DNA from: Quillaja saponaria
Taxonomy: Eukaryota; Streptophyta; Magnoliopsida; Fabales; Quillajaceae
Direction: 5' to 3'
Assembly: GCA_029379385.1 (NCBI GenBank)
Contig: CM055617.1
Span: 7,316,001-7,380,000, forward strand
DNA length: 64,000 nucleotides
The number at the start of each line of letters is the position of its first letter. The first letter of the stretch is position 1. Under the pieces are notes generated by a model. The model made no database searches. It saw nothing but the letters and a program-made list of their open reading frames with translations, and had not been told where the DNA came from. Below, in pieces: positions 36,001-47,395 of the stretch. Position numbers and translations under genes: made by a program.

Positions 36001-37893
36001 CCATTCTGGTTAATCAAATTTCTGTAGTCATGTCTAGGTCTATACATGTGATCTACTAGTTGAAATCATTCTGGTTAATCAAATTGTTCTTCTCTTTGTC
36101 TAGTGGGGACTGGAAGAACGGTCATGCTTCATGAAAAACCACTATATGATTGTCATTCGGTTGGCATCTGGGTAGGTCTCTCTGTCCGCCATTAGTTAAA
36201 ACTCTGGACAAACTATAAAGGATGATAAAATACAGCCTTTCTTTTCTCAGGAAACTTCCATGTATTCCTTTCAGGGAAATTATAATTTTTTATTTTTATT
36301 AGGACCAGAAGATTTCATGGTAAGCAGACATTTAATAAATGTACCATATTATAAGGACTATCTTATAGTTTTAGCTGCTAGTATCTTCAAATGTCAAATG
36401 TTCAACTTAACAAATTAGTCTCTTAAAATTCAAAGCAATTGTGCCCGTACTTATCAGAGCTTCATTTTTTGACGCAGTGTTCTTGTTCAGTTTTGGTGTA
36501 GCTACATGACTGTGCCCCTGAACGTAATTGTTTCGCAGGTTTGCTTCATCTTTAGAAATATTTAGTTATTATTCTTAAATAAGTAAGCATCACTTGCTCT
36601 TTCTTGTTTTAAGTGGAATCATAGAAAGGTAGTCTGCAACATAGGTTGAAAATCATGCATCCGAGTACCCTCAGTAGTGGCAAGTTCGGATCTCTATAGA
36701 GAAAATTGGAGCCAGGTTAGTCAATATAAATTTATAATGATATTACAATGATGATACAAATGAAAAGGCCTAGGAACCAAGTGATGAAAGCTCCACTACT
36801 AGCGAGCTTCATTATGATCATGGATACACATTTAAAGATGTACTAGTAGCAAGCAATAAGTCAACTTATGAAATGAAACTGAACAAAAAGAAATCAGTTC
36901 TAGGACATTTATTAAAGTGAGTATTCATGTAGCAAAATTTAGGCAATTAGGAACTTCAGGGCCTATGGAGGAGGATCCATCTTGTTCAACAAAAAAGCAA
37001 AAACATATTATGGATTATTTTCAATTTTGGGGGAATCTTTTCACAATAAATACCAAACTAGAGTACCATTAGTAGTAGATAATTTTGTTCTTCAAGAAAA
37101 CTATATGCCAAAAACAGATTATTTTTTAGCGAGTTCCATTCATATTCTTCAACTAAATAACACGGGTAATAATGAAAATCTCCTCTTCTAAAGTCATATT
37201 CTGTGCATGACAATCTCTTTTCACAATTTTTTTCCCTTTCCTTGCACAAGTTCATCTGATTTCTGTATGCCAATCTTATAATAGGCATTGTTATCGTCTA
37301 CGTCCATTTGATACAGTCTTATATTGTTTATATACTACATTAGCTACAACTTATTTTTTCTGTTTCTTTTCCCTTCAGCTGCTTAACTACATAAACAGCA
37401 GCTTGAGAGAAATACTAGTATATGTTTTTCTGTCTCTGAATTTTGTTGTGATGTTCAATAAACTTATGTACTAATATGGGTTGTCGTTTTTATACCTTAA
37501 TAATTTCAGATGGGATCTCACTGTAAGAAAGCATTGGTAGCCGAGAGTGTTAGAGACTCACTTCATAGTTGGTGTAAAAGAGTAAAAGAGAGGTCTAAAC
37601 ATGATTCTGTGCACTCAATTGCTACTAGATCAGTATGTTCCCTTGAATCAACAATTGATGAGAGGGACGAGATAACAGTAGCATCTGGTACATTATCGCG
37701 AAGTTCCTCCTTAGCCTCGCTGAATCAGATTACTGTCAGTTCTGTGGAACAACTCGATATTGATGAGACTACCAAGCTACCCCAAGATGACCGTTCATCC
37801 AGGGTTGATGAGTATTTGTCTGAATCTATTCTTGTTGGCAATGTAGATGAAGAAAAAGTTGAGACTCTCTTTGACTTGTTTCAAAAGACATAA
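27053..37893 (+). CDS. MLO family seven-transmembrane protein, clade I (MLO4/MLO11-like)
   Basis: Fifteen exons, from the ATG at 27062: 27062-27187, 28071-28128, 29291-29514, 29588-29704, 30437-30497, 32014-32105, 32567-32641, 33366-33451, 35428-35477, 35565-35605, 35699-35869, 35955-35990, 36104-36171, 36478-36538, 37510-37893. They total 1650 nt (549 aa) with every junction in phase; an in-frame ATG nine bases earlier (27053) is possible. It shows [19 protein letters not shown] (first helix), [37 protein letters not shown]-type second helix region, [19 protein letters not shown] and [20 protein letters not shown], then a calmodulin-binding stretch [17 protein letters not shown]. Sequence is closest to Arabidopsis MLO4/MLO11, which act in root touch responses as Ca2+-linked membrane proteins, rather than the mildew-susceptibility clade. 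The exon 7 donor is weak (AAT|GTGGAG). Confidence 0.93.
27384..27420. repeat. Poly(T)-poly(A) inverted homopolymer pair
   Basis: About 19 T, a three-base spacer (CAC) and about 15 A in MLO intron 1. The transcript could fold into a near-perfect A-U hairpin. It is also a likely sequencing trouble spot. Confidence 0.85.
28369..28434 (+). mobile_element. RTE/SINE-type 3' tail remnant in MLO intron 2
   Basis: TATAGCCGACCCTAACTAG, then TTTGGGATTTAAG, then a GTTGAGTTGAGTTGTTG tail resemble the common plant retroposon end (GCCGACCCCAACTTGTTTGGG followed by TTG repeats) known from RTE-type LINEs and their SINEs. Only the end is recognisable. Confidence 0.5.
29954..30013 (+). repeat. 30-bp tandem repeat, two copies, MLO intron 4
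   Basis: Units 29954-29983 and 29984-30013 share AAATGGTAATAA and CCTCCCTCGT with a few mismatches. Confidence 0.75.
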
Positions 37894-38192
37894 ACAAGTT
37901 TGTTTTTTTGTTGTTGTTTTAAGACATTTATTTACTGTCTGGCCTTTTACAGCTTGATAGAAAATCGGAATCAGAATATATTCTTGTTTATACTCTCCAA
38001 GCACTTCTGACCTAAATTGAGATTAACATGTTCACCAATGTACATCTGACATTAAATGTAGTCAGAGCATCTTAGTAAGTAAATATTCACAATTTCCTTT
38101 TGTTATATCTATGCTCAAATGTAGAAAGCCATTGTTGCTAAAAACTGAACTTTAAGCAAGAACAGTAAGGAACAATCACATCAAAACCCACA
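37894..38192. other. Tail-to-tail 3' flanks of MLO and ferredoxin
   Basis: A 300-base spacer between the stop codons of two convergent genes; T-rich after MLO. It must hold both polyadenylation regions. No other feature seen. Confidence 0.6.
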
Positions 38193-38690
38193 TCAAATTA
38201 TTAAGTTCCAAGTTCCAACAATTCCATTGTGACTACAAGTGAAGGCGCAAACGTTAAGCGAGGTCATCCTCTTTGTGGGTCTCATGACAACATCAGACTG
38301 AGGGTAAGCATAACAAGTAAGTACCCATCCTTCACCTATTTGGTCATCATCAAGGAAGCTAACATCTGACTGATCCACCTTGCCTGCCACAACTTTGCCA
38401 GCACAAGAAGAGCAAGAACCAGCTCTGCATGAGTATGGAAGGTCACTACCCTCCTCCTCTGCACGATCAAGAAGATAAACATCATCTGGGCATTGAAATT
38501 CTTTGTCTCCGTCAGGTGTAATAAGCTTCACTTTGTACGAAGCCATTGCTGTTATACGACCTCCACGTGCAGATTTTAAACCAAAAAGAGGCTGACCAAC
38601 ATTGGGCGTTGCACGTAGGCTGGTCACAGGTTGCCTTCGGATGAAGGAGGTGCTCACCATGGTGCCAGAGAGAGCAGTTGTGGTTGCCAT
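38193..38690 (-). CDS. Leaf-type plastid [2Fe-2S] ferredoxin, frameshifted near the C-terminus
   Basis: Intronless, as usual for plant ferredoxins. ATG at 38690; an upstream in-frame ATG at 38729 would only lengthen the leader and lacks family support. Residues 1 to about 49 are a chloroplast transit peptide ([13 protein letters not shown] ... [10 protein letters not shown]). The mature domain carries the iron-sulfur cysteines C88, C93, C96 (CRAGSCSSC) and C126 (VLTCYAYP). It carries electrons from photosystem I to FNR and other stromal enzymes. Odd: after SDVV the expected ending [10 protein letters not shown] and stop exist on the DNA but in the next frame; one base is missing near 38283-38285. 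The frame as read therefore continues 30 codons past residue 135 with unrelated sequence to 38193; the family stop is at 38254-38256. Family length would be 145 aa. Confidence 0.93.
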   Translation of the reverse strand: MATTTALSGTMVSTSFIRRQPVTSLRATPNVGQPLFGLKSARGGRITAMASYKVKLITPDGDKEFQCPDDVYLLDRAEEEGSDLPYSCRAGSCSSCAGKVVAGKVDQSDVSFLDDDQIGEGWVLTCYAYPQSDVVMRPTKRMTSLNVCAFTCSHNGIVGTWNLII

Positions 38691-39684
38691 TTTTGGTTTT
38701 TGGATAGCAAGGACGTTAAGGAAGAACAAAACAGTGTTGTCCTAAAAAAGAAATTGAGACCAGCAAATGGTTGATCGAGCTTGTGGAAATAGTGTGGTTA
38801 GGACAAGCCACGTGAAGTGGCATCTAATCTATCTGCCACGTGGCATAATGTAGTGCCTGGCTCTATCTTGTATTATCCCCACCCACAGGTTATTTGGTGA
38901 TCGTGGTTGGCACAATTGCTTCATGAATTTTGGACCTTTTAATTACCTTAACGGCCACTTGTAACATGTCTTACGAAGGCAAGTACTTTTCTTTCTAGGA
39001 ATTCTAGATAAAGAACACAAAATCAATTGGCGAGATTGTGCACAAGGCGGGTCTAAATATACACCCATCCAAGACAACCATACAAACAAGTGACAAAAAA
39101 AGAAAAACAATAAAACGAATAGACGCTAGGAACAACAGATGCCCAGCAAAAGGCAGGCATAGTGCTGTAGTCTCTCCAACACGACCTATTATATCGATTG
39201 ATAATGAGATTAGAAACATGAAGAGACGTGCAAAATACAAAGATAGCAACAATATTAAGAATTTCTACATCATTAAGAAGCAAAAATTCATCTCGACGAC
39301 TCCATTCCCCTCACAAGTACATCAAATAAGCAAAATTAAGTAAATTAAAAGGGGAATCGTAACTGTCCAATGGGCACCTATTTGTAAAGGGAAGAAAAAT
39401 AACAAATAAAAGTAAATGTTTTGCTAGCTTTTTCAGATTATAAAACAATCCCTGCATTCTTAATTAAGCTTTTCAATTACAGCTGGGGAGAAAAACAAAA
39501 ATCCCAGGGCTTCCCCTAGTCCAGAGAAAGAAGATTAAATCCTCATCCTCAAACCCTGCGATTTAAATGAGTAGACATTGTCAGGTTCCCCATACATGAC
39601 CAGAAGCTTCCTCTCGTTTTAATTTCTCAGCAACCAGGATGTTCAGGGAAATGCCATCAGGTCTCTTTAGCTCAAGGAAAAACC
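38691..39684. other. Ferredoxin upstream region and TM9 gene 3' flank
   Basis: Upstream 200 bases contain two G-box cores (own entry). From about 39000 the sequence belongs to the 3' flank of the minus-strand TM9 gene. The open frames at 39004-39343 on either strand have no recognisable homology. Confidence 0.55.
38809..38844. promoter_or_regulatory. Paired G-box (CACGTG) elements upstream of ferredoxin
   Basis: CACGTG at 38809-38814 and the palindrome GCCACGTGGC at 38835-38844 lie 119-154 bases before the ferredoxin start codon. G-boxes bind bZIP and bHLH (PIF/HY5-type) factors and are typical of light-regulated photosynthetic genes, which fits this gene. Function inferred from motif and context. 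Confidence 0.65.
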
Positions 39685-42600
39685 CTAGTCGCACTTGATG
39701 TTTCTATAGATCCTTCTCACAAACAAATTAGAACCCAGATAACCAACAGCTCCTGCATGTCCAAAGTATGTTGTAAAGCTAATTAAGAGAGGAGTACATA
39801 AATTTATTTTTACATGATAAGAAGAATGAAGAATCATTAGGTAAAGGAGAATGAGTTTCCAAAACTGTGGGTTAAAAGTAGGGAATTAAAAGACCTCAAA
39901 ATAGAAACATAACTCACCGCAGAGGATTCCTAATCCAAGACAAAACATCAACGTGTATCCAAAATAGAAGCTGGTTTGGAAGAAGCCTGACATCTTCGTC
40001 TTCACATAGTAGTAGTATATTGCGTACAAGTACACATAAACAGCTGTTGAAGCAGCTGAAAAGAAAGAAGTCCACTGCCAGTGATAGTTCTCAGCATTTA
40101 ACAAAAAGTATGTCCCCACAATTGTCACACAAACGGTGACAATAGTAAGAATCAGAAACACCAGCAACATAAACCCATACACATAGTAGACCTGTTAATC
40201 ACAAAGAAGAGATCAAGAAAGAAGTAGCAAGTCAAGTTCAATATCATGTCAAACTATATTGTGCACATTGATTAATCCAAACTCCAAAGTCCTGCTGGAA
40301 AAAGTGAAAATCTATTGAAAAGACCATTATCAAGAAACATCCCCATGAACAAACAAGATTCAAGATTTATGAAGACCGTGTTCACTGCATTCTGATCATT
40401 CAAGTGAACCTTTCTAATCAAATCCAATAATAAATATTGTTTGTCAATGATGGAAGTTCTGTGAACAAAAATCAAGGTGAATAATTAGTTTATGGCAACA
40501 ATATACTTTTCTACAGTTTTTCTTAAAGTGCCCTTTATATTGCAAAATCAATTATTTTTATTCATTACCTTGTAATTCCAGAAGGATGTAAAGACAAAGT
40601 ACATCTCGATAAAAATGCTGCCAAAAGGTAGCAATCCTCCCATCAACGAAACTACAGATGGCGTGAGATACCACTTCTTCTCAGGGATCGGACGTGGAAT
40701 GGTCTTCACACGACAAGGATTGTTTGGAGCACCACTCCAGTTTCTCCCAACAACAGTACCAAGAAGTGCTAGAGGGAAAGAGATAAAAGCCCAAATGACA
40801 AAGACAACAACCATGGTTCCGAAGGGAATAGCAGCTAGAGATCCATAGAATATAGCAATTGTGTTCAAGATAAATCCAATCCCAAAGCACATAAATGGGA
40901 ATAGAGATGCTGTGAGGATCATTGATTTTATCCAATTTTTACCTACAAGAGGAAAAGGAATCTCATATTTAAAATGTGACACAAAGGCACCAAATTGAAC
41001 TTGAAGATAGCATTTAATAACATATTTTACAGAAACAGAACTCCAGATCTATGAAATTAGAGAACTAGAATATCAAGAACATACCCCCATTGCGTGAGTA
41101 CATTCCCCCACTCACGTATCCAGATATGAAGGATGTGAGAGCATAACATACTATGAAAGTTGTGACAATTGCTCCTCTCCTACACCACATAAATAGCAGG
41201 AAAGGAAATCATATAATGTAGATCAAGAAAAACAGAGACTGCAAGAGACAAACTGTTGGGCTTCTTTAAGTGTATGTAATTGCATATGAATGTATTTTAG
41301 TACATAAATGCTACTAAGAACCGACTCACTCATTAAATAATATTCCAGGTACTTATTCAGTTCTGTAACATACCCGACATACAACATTCCAACAATAGCC
41401 AATAATATAACAAGGAGAACCAGCAATGCTAGCTGAGCACCGGTGCCAACAACAGCTGATAGGACCACTAAATTGCGCGGGGGCCGGAAAACATCCCCAT
41501 GCACGAGTTTCCACCCGGACTCTTCACTAACATCTCTCTCCTGAAAAGTATTGGGATATTGAAAACCAGAATACTTATCGTAAAAAAAGAAGAAATATTT
41601 AATAACATAATAATAAAAAAGATTATATTCAAGAGTGTCACCAGAGTTTCCAAATCGTCGTCTTCTCGAGCATATTTTGCATAATCATTCCTCAGAGTTC
41701 TCATCAATATCATCGACACCAAACCAGTAAGGAAGATGACCATCATGAAGGAATTAAATATGGAGAACCAATGGATCTGCAAAATGCCAGACACACATAA
41801 GCCTCTCGGACAGTAGGACGGACCAGAAAAGGAGCTAAATGGTTGATCAATCAGATATACATATATTTTAAAAAAAAAAAAAAAAAAAAAACACCCAGTG
41901 ACCACTTCAATGTATTACATACAGTTGCAAGCATAACGTTAATAATAAGGGAACCCATTATTTGGGGGACGGGGATGATCATTTTTCACCTGGTGCTCAA
42001 AGAAGGGATAGTCCAGGTAGACATCAAAGCGACGTGCAAAAGTGATGTTAGTAGGAACCCATTGGACAGAATATGTCATATCCAACGTTTTTCCTGCTTC
42101 CAATGGCTTTGGGCTTTCTTGAGTGAGATTCACATGAATAATCTGCATTATGTACATGGCTTAGGTAAGGAACATCATGGATCCCAAAACTAATACAAAA
42201 GCTCAATATAATTGAATAACCACAGACCTGATCCTTATTGTATTTGACAATAATATTCTTATGCGTGTAAAGGACATGCTTGCCGTTACCACTGTTCTTG
42301 TCTGGATGTAGCTCACCAACAAAGCCTTAAGCATAATAATAAAATGCATTTAATAATGATTAGAAAACCAAGTCAACATGTACATATCAAAGAAACCAGA
42401 GTAAATTGTTTGCATACCCCATAAAGGTAGATCATCTGAACTTGGGTTTAGCATTCCAAAGACCAGTGAAGATTACCCAAAAAATGTAAAAGATGTCAAA
42501 AGTAAGTCATCCACTCAAGTTATTAAAAAGGAGAAAAAGAAACTAATAATAGAAAAGGCACACATGCAATAAACAAAGTACAACATTATATAAACATGTC

Positions 42601-45093
42601 AACATCATATTGGTAATCTTGCAACCACCAGTGCAGTCTGAACGCTTACTGTCATGATTTCATATCAAGAACTAGTTATGTTCGCATCTTTTGTTTCTTA
42701 AAAAAATAATAAGGTACCCAGCCTAATGGAGCTTCAATTAAACCCAAAGAAACCAAAACTACAATAGAACAGGGAAGGATGTGCATTCAGGCTTGGATGT
42801 TTGCATTCTTCAACTAGCTTGACATATTACCAATAAAAGGAGTATATATGGAGACTCTTCTCTAGATTATGAATTATACTCTGACATATCGATCCAGTCA
42901 ACCTAAGAGTTTATAAATATATTCCATAGTAAGTAACAGACTAATGGTTTCAGTTCTAATATTTTGTTCAACCTCATAAAATGAATAGCAGAAAAGGAGA
43001 ACAGTCATGAACATACACAAGCGTATAGCCATGTAACAAACGCCAATATTTTGTCTATTTTCCACCCTTGTGATAAATTTTATATTTGGTTTTAACAAGA
43101 TTTTGTAATAAATCACATATAAGTGTAGCGACTTAATTACATATCAATTGTGACATATACCATTTCCTAGGATAAATCAAGCCATATTTTTTTCTGTTGC
43201 AGTAAATCTTCTGCATGATTTTTGCATGAACTTCTTTGATTTGAAGCATAATAGTGAATATCCAAAGTAATTCTACATATGTGAATTTACATTCACCAAA
43301 TAAAAAAAATCCAAAAACATTTCTTCACATTGTCCTTGTAGGAAAAGAAAATAAACAATGAAGGACATACCCATGAAGAACTCAAACCAGTAACTGTTCT
43401 CTATTGCATCTTTAAACTGTTTAACATTTGATTCATCAAGTGCCAGTTGACAAATGGTAGTCTTATCGACATTTTCTGCACAAGGTGAACCTCCATAAGT
43501 GCAGCTCTATTAAGTATGATTATAAAAAATAAACAGGACAACAAAGAAGTTGGCACACTTTTGAACTTTATCTCAATTTGGCTGTCAATAAGTTCATTTC
43601 CACCCAATACTTCACCAAGGCCACCCCATTTATGAGCAAGATTTCCAGCTGCATGACAAAAAGGGAGGCTAAAATAGTTGTATGTTTCCTGTGGATTGTT
43701 ATATGGGCCAACTTTGTTCACCCAAAGGGTCACCGGGTCTTCAGGTTGGTACTGCAATAGAGCCAGGGAAAAGAGTATTGGTGAGATTATCTTACTCTCA
43801 CTCTCACAGCCTAAACTTGGGTAAAAAATTTCACATGAAAGCAAATGCATGACGGATAGCAAAAATCAAGAGCTATATTCAACCTATTTGGGTTCATGAC
43901 TAGAATAAAGATATTTTAGTGGTTAGTAAGAGGATATATATTTCCTAATCAAATCCAACATGCAATAGACAGACCCGTCAACATAGAGGCAGACACAGTC
44001 ACTCACACACAGCATACATAAGTGCCGTCAAATTAAAGTGCTCGCTAAAGGAAGAGTGGAAGTGCAATAACAAACCCAGAGTCTCGTTACAGAGAGATAA
44101 AGGGTGTCTGAAATACAAAACAATGATTGGCTCACTGCCAGCTTATGGATGAAAAGTTTAGCTTTCAAATCGATTTTCATAGTATAAAAAAGAGGAAAGT
44201 CCAAGCCTAACGAGACAACAAGATGTGCTGATCTAAAATTCCAAAACTTTCTATCTTTACTTTCCATTTTAAAAAGTGGAGACCATATTAGTGATTCATG
44301 CTGAACTATGAAACAACCTCAATCGAGGGACTCTGTACCAATGAATTCAAACAAGAGATAATCTAAACTGCTAGTTAATTCGAATTACAGACAACAAAAC
44401 AATTTGGAAAGAGCTCTACCATACTGTGTAGGCTGCAAATTGCAGTTCTCCTCAACAGTCCATTTTCTGGGAAAGTCTTACATTACATTCACATTCTATC
44501 TACTGTTAAATTTCCAATCAGAATCCGATCCAAGTTAATGGAAAATTAAACAAGACAGTTACACTTAGTGATTATACTGACAGAAGTCAAATTTGGAGAT
44601 ATTCCAGAACCACTTAAACCGTATGCATTGTGTGAACAATATGCATACGTGTGCATACATGCAGAATCAACAATGCCTAAAGCAGAAAAGGAAACCCATT
44701 TGAGATATACAAAAAATGAATACAAAATCCGTTAAAGAGCTGAGGAAAATTAATGCCCATATATGCCCCAATCAACCTCAAAACAATACCAAAATACCAA
44801 AGCCAATAGCTTCCCTATCCAAATATTCACAGATCTAAGCACAATTCAATAATCAAAAGCAAATAAAAATCTAGATCTATGACTAGAAACATAAAGTCAC
44901 AATTCAGTACGAGAGTCAATTGTTAGGGTTTGGACATCTATACAACAGAGATGCCTACCTTGTGATCTGACTCCGAAGCTAACACGTGCGAGAAGAAGAG
45001 AAAGACGATGAAGAAGGCCGAGAAGGAAAGAGATCGGAAGTTTAACGGCGTAACCATCACCGGCGACGGTCGGATCTTGAACCTCTCAGCCAT
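39685..45093 (-). CDS. TMN1: Transmembrane 9 superfamily (EMP70) protein, TMN1-like
   Basis: Twelve exons: 44959-45093, 43559-43751, 43371-43475, 42418-42435, 42228-42325, 41990-42142, 41642-41776, 41374-41540, 41085-41179, 40569-40942, 39918-40191, 39685-39752. All junctions are in phase; 604 aa. A signal peptide at about residues 22-40 is followed by the luminal domain ([51 protein letters not shown]), then nine membrane helices (the first in [17 protein letters not shown]) with the signatures [20 protein letters not shown] and [20 protein letters not shown]. The C-terminus ends RNIKCD, containing the KxD Golgi-retention motif of plant TM9 proteins. Members reside in Golgi and endosomes and act in membrane-protein sorting. 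One exon is only 18 nt (42418-42435). It is nearest to Arabidopsis TMN1 (At1g10950 from memory). Confidence 0.94.
42418..42435 (-). other. 18-nt microexon of the TM9 gene
   Basis: Flanked by TTCAG (acceptor) and GTATGC (donor); supplies the residues (D)DLPLW(G) between FEFFM and GFVGELHP. Phase 1 on both sides, so skipping would keep the frame but delete six residues of a strongly conserved luminal segment. Confidence 0.88.
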
Positions 45094-46289
45094 TTCCTAG
45101 CACAGAGAAAGTGTGTATTTTTTTCCCGATGAGGAAAAAGAGAGAGACACTCGCCCTTCAAGATTTAAGACTTTTCGGACGCTCTGCTAATATTTCGTCA
45201 GACAAATTTTTAATTATTTTAATTATAAAATTATTAATCAACCACTCAAAAATAATAATAAAATATTAATCAACAAAAAAAAAAAAATTAAATAAGAAAA
45301 ATAAACTGCTTTTACACAATCAACCAAAATGAGTCCCTCTAGATGGGCCCAAGCTTCGCAATGCTTAGGATACTTGGGTACTAGTCATGTCTGAAATTGG
45401 ACAACAAAAAGGTTCAAGAGAGGCCCAAGCCCAATTATATCGAGTCTTCTCACTCTGTGTTGGCTATTGTAGCATATACTAATGTTGTGGTGAATGAGCC
45501 ATAGGGGTGAAAGTCAAACTCAACTATTAGATTTGAATATGAGCTCAATTAAAAAAAAATTGAATTCGAATAGTTCATTATCTTATTCAAGGAATAATTT
45601 CAATTAGATTTGAATGAATATTCGACACAATATGTAATATATATATGTTTTTACTAAAATGTCTTTACAAATTCAAATTCAGATTTGAATATTTGAAACT
45701 AAACAAAAATTTATGGATTTATTAAAGATTTAAGGTAAGGTTTATATTAACATACCCATTGAAATTATTATATTTAAACAAAATTTTCAACTTCTTAAAA
45801 AATTCAACTTTTTTATAATTTTAAATTTCTTAAGCTATATATATCAATTAATATATATCTTAATCCAGTCATCACCTAACTTTTCTTATTCTTATTTATT
45901 ATGTTTTTATAAATAAAAAAATTGTGGCATCTGCATTGCATGTGAATCGTGTTCATAATATATATATATATACTCATCAAAAATTGATATGTATAGTAAA
46001 AAATTAAAGTTAATAAAAATAATATTTTATGTTAATTACATTAAATAAATTGATCAATTCAATAAAAATTTTATAATTTTTTTTAATATTCTAAAGATAG
46101 AAAAAGAATAAACACAATAATATTATAACTATAAAAACTATAATCTTAATATCTTTTAAAATTTTTAATTTTAATATTATAATTATTTGTATCTTAAATA
46201 AAAAAAAATTGAGAAATTCAGTTTTAAATATTATTGATATATAGTTATTGACAAATTATAGATTTATTAATATGAAAAGAATTAGGAGA
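45094..46289. other. TM9 gene upstream region grading into AT-rich repeats
   Basis: The first 100 bases are the TM9 leader. From about 45200 the sequence becomes AT-rich. 46000-46289 is a copy of the AT-rich repeat that recurs at 53650-53860 (shared TATAGTTATTGACAAATTAT-type block). No genes seen. Confidence 0.55.
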
Positions 46290-47390
46290 AAAAAACTAAC
46301 ACTAATTATGATACCCTTACCTCAACTATAATTATGGTACCCTAACACTTATTACAATACCCTAACCCTAATTACGGAACACCAATCCTTATTATGGTAC
46401 CTTAACCTTAATTACGGTACTTTAACCCTAAGTACCCCAACCTTAGTACCTCAACTCTAGTTACGGTGCCTAAACCTTAATTATTGTACCTTAATCCTAG
46501 TTACAATACCTTAATACTAGTTATGGTACCCTAACCCTTGTTACCATAACCTAACCCTAGTTACCGTAACATAACCCTTAGTTACCTGTACTCTAAACCA
46601 AGTTACTGTACCCTAAACCTAGTTACCGTATCCTAACTCTAGTTATGGTACCATAACCCTATTTACGGTACTCTAATTCTAATTACAATATGCTAACCCT
46701 GACCCAAATTAAAGTACCCTAACCTTGAACCTAGTTACGGGTACCTTAACCCTAACCCAAATTCCAATACCCTAACCTTGGTTTTGGTACCATAACCCTA
46801 TTTAAGGTACCTTAACCCTAGTTACCGTACCCTAACTCTAGTTACCTAACATTAGTTACAATACTCTAACCCTAGTTATGATACCCTAACCCTAGTTACA
46901 TAGACTAAACCTATTTACGGACTATAACCCTAGTTAAGGTATCCTAATCCTAGTTACCGTACTCTAAACCTAGTTACGATACCCAAACCCTAGTTACCTA
47001 ACCTTATTTACATTACCCTAACCCTAATTATAGAACAATAACTTTAATTGTAGTACCCTAACCTTAATTACTATACTCTAAACCTAGTTACGATATCCTA
47101 ATCCTAGTTACATTACCTTAACTCTATTTATGATACCCTAAGCCTAGTTACAGTACCCTAACCCTAATTATCGTACCCTAACTCTAGTTATCGTACCTTA
47201 ACCTTAGTTATCGTACCCTAACCTTAACTATAGTTATGATATCCTAATCCTAGTTACGATATCCTAATTATAGTTATGATACTTTAATCCTAATTACGTT
47301 ACCCTAAACATAATTACGATACCCTAACCCTGACCCTAATTACATTACCCTAACTGTAACCCTGGTTACAATACCATAACTTTAATTACA
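46290..47390 (+). repeat. Degenerate telomere-like minisatellite, tract 1
   Basis: About 1.1 kb of roughly 20-bp units with approximate consensus GGTACCCTAACCCTAGTTAC, about 50 copies, many varying by a few bases and by the presence of extra CCCTAA hexamers. Two CCCTAA telomere-like hexamers alternate with GTTACGGTAC, whose GGTACC palindrome is often intact. All units run the same way. Confidence 0.88.
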
Positions 47391-47395
47391 CTGTG

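Noticed and set aside
36002..36085. 19-bp direct repeat (CATTCTGGTTAATCAAATT) 65 bases apart in MLO intron 12
   Set aside because: Real but short; explained as a small slippage duplication without wider significance.
46290..47390. True chromosome end or canonical telomere
   Set aside because: Units are degenerate, not the plant CCCTAAA repeat, and unique genes continue on both sides.
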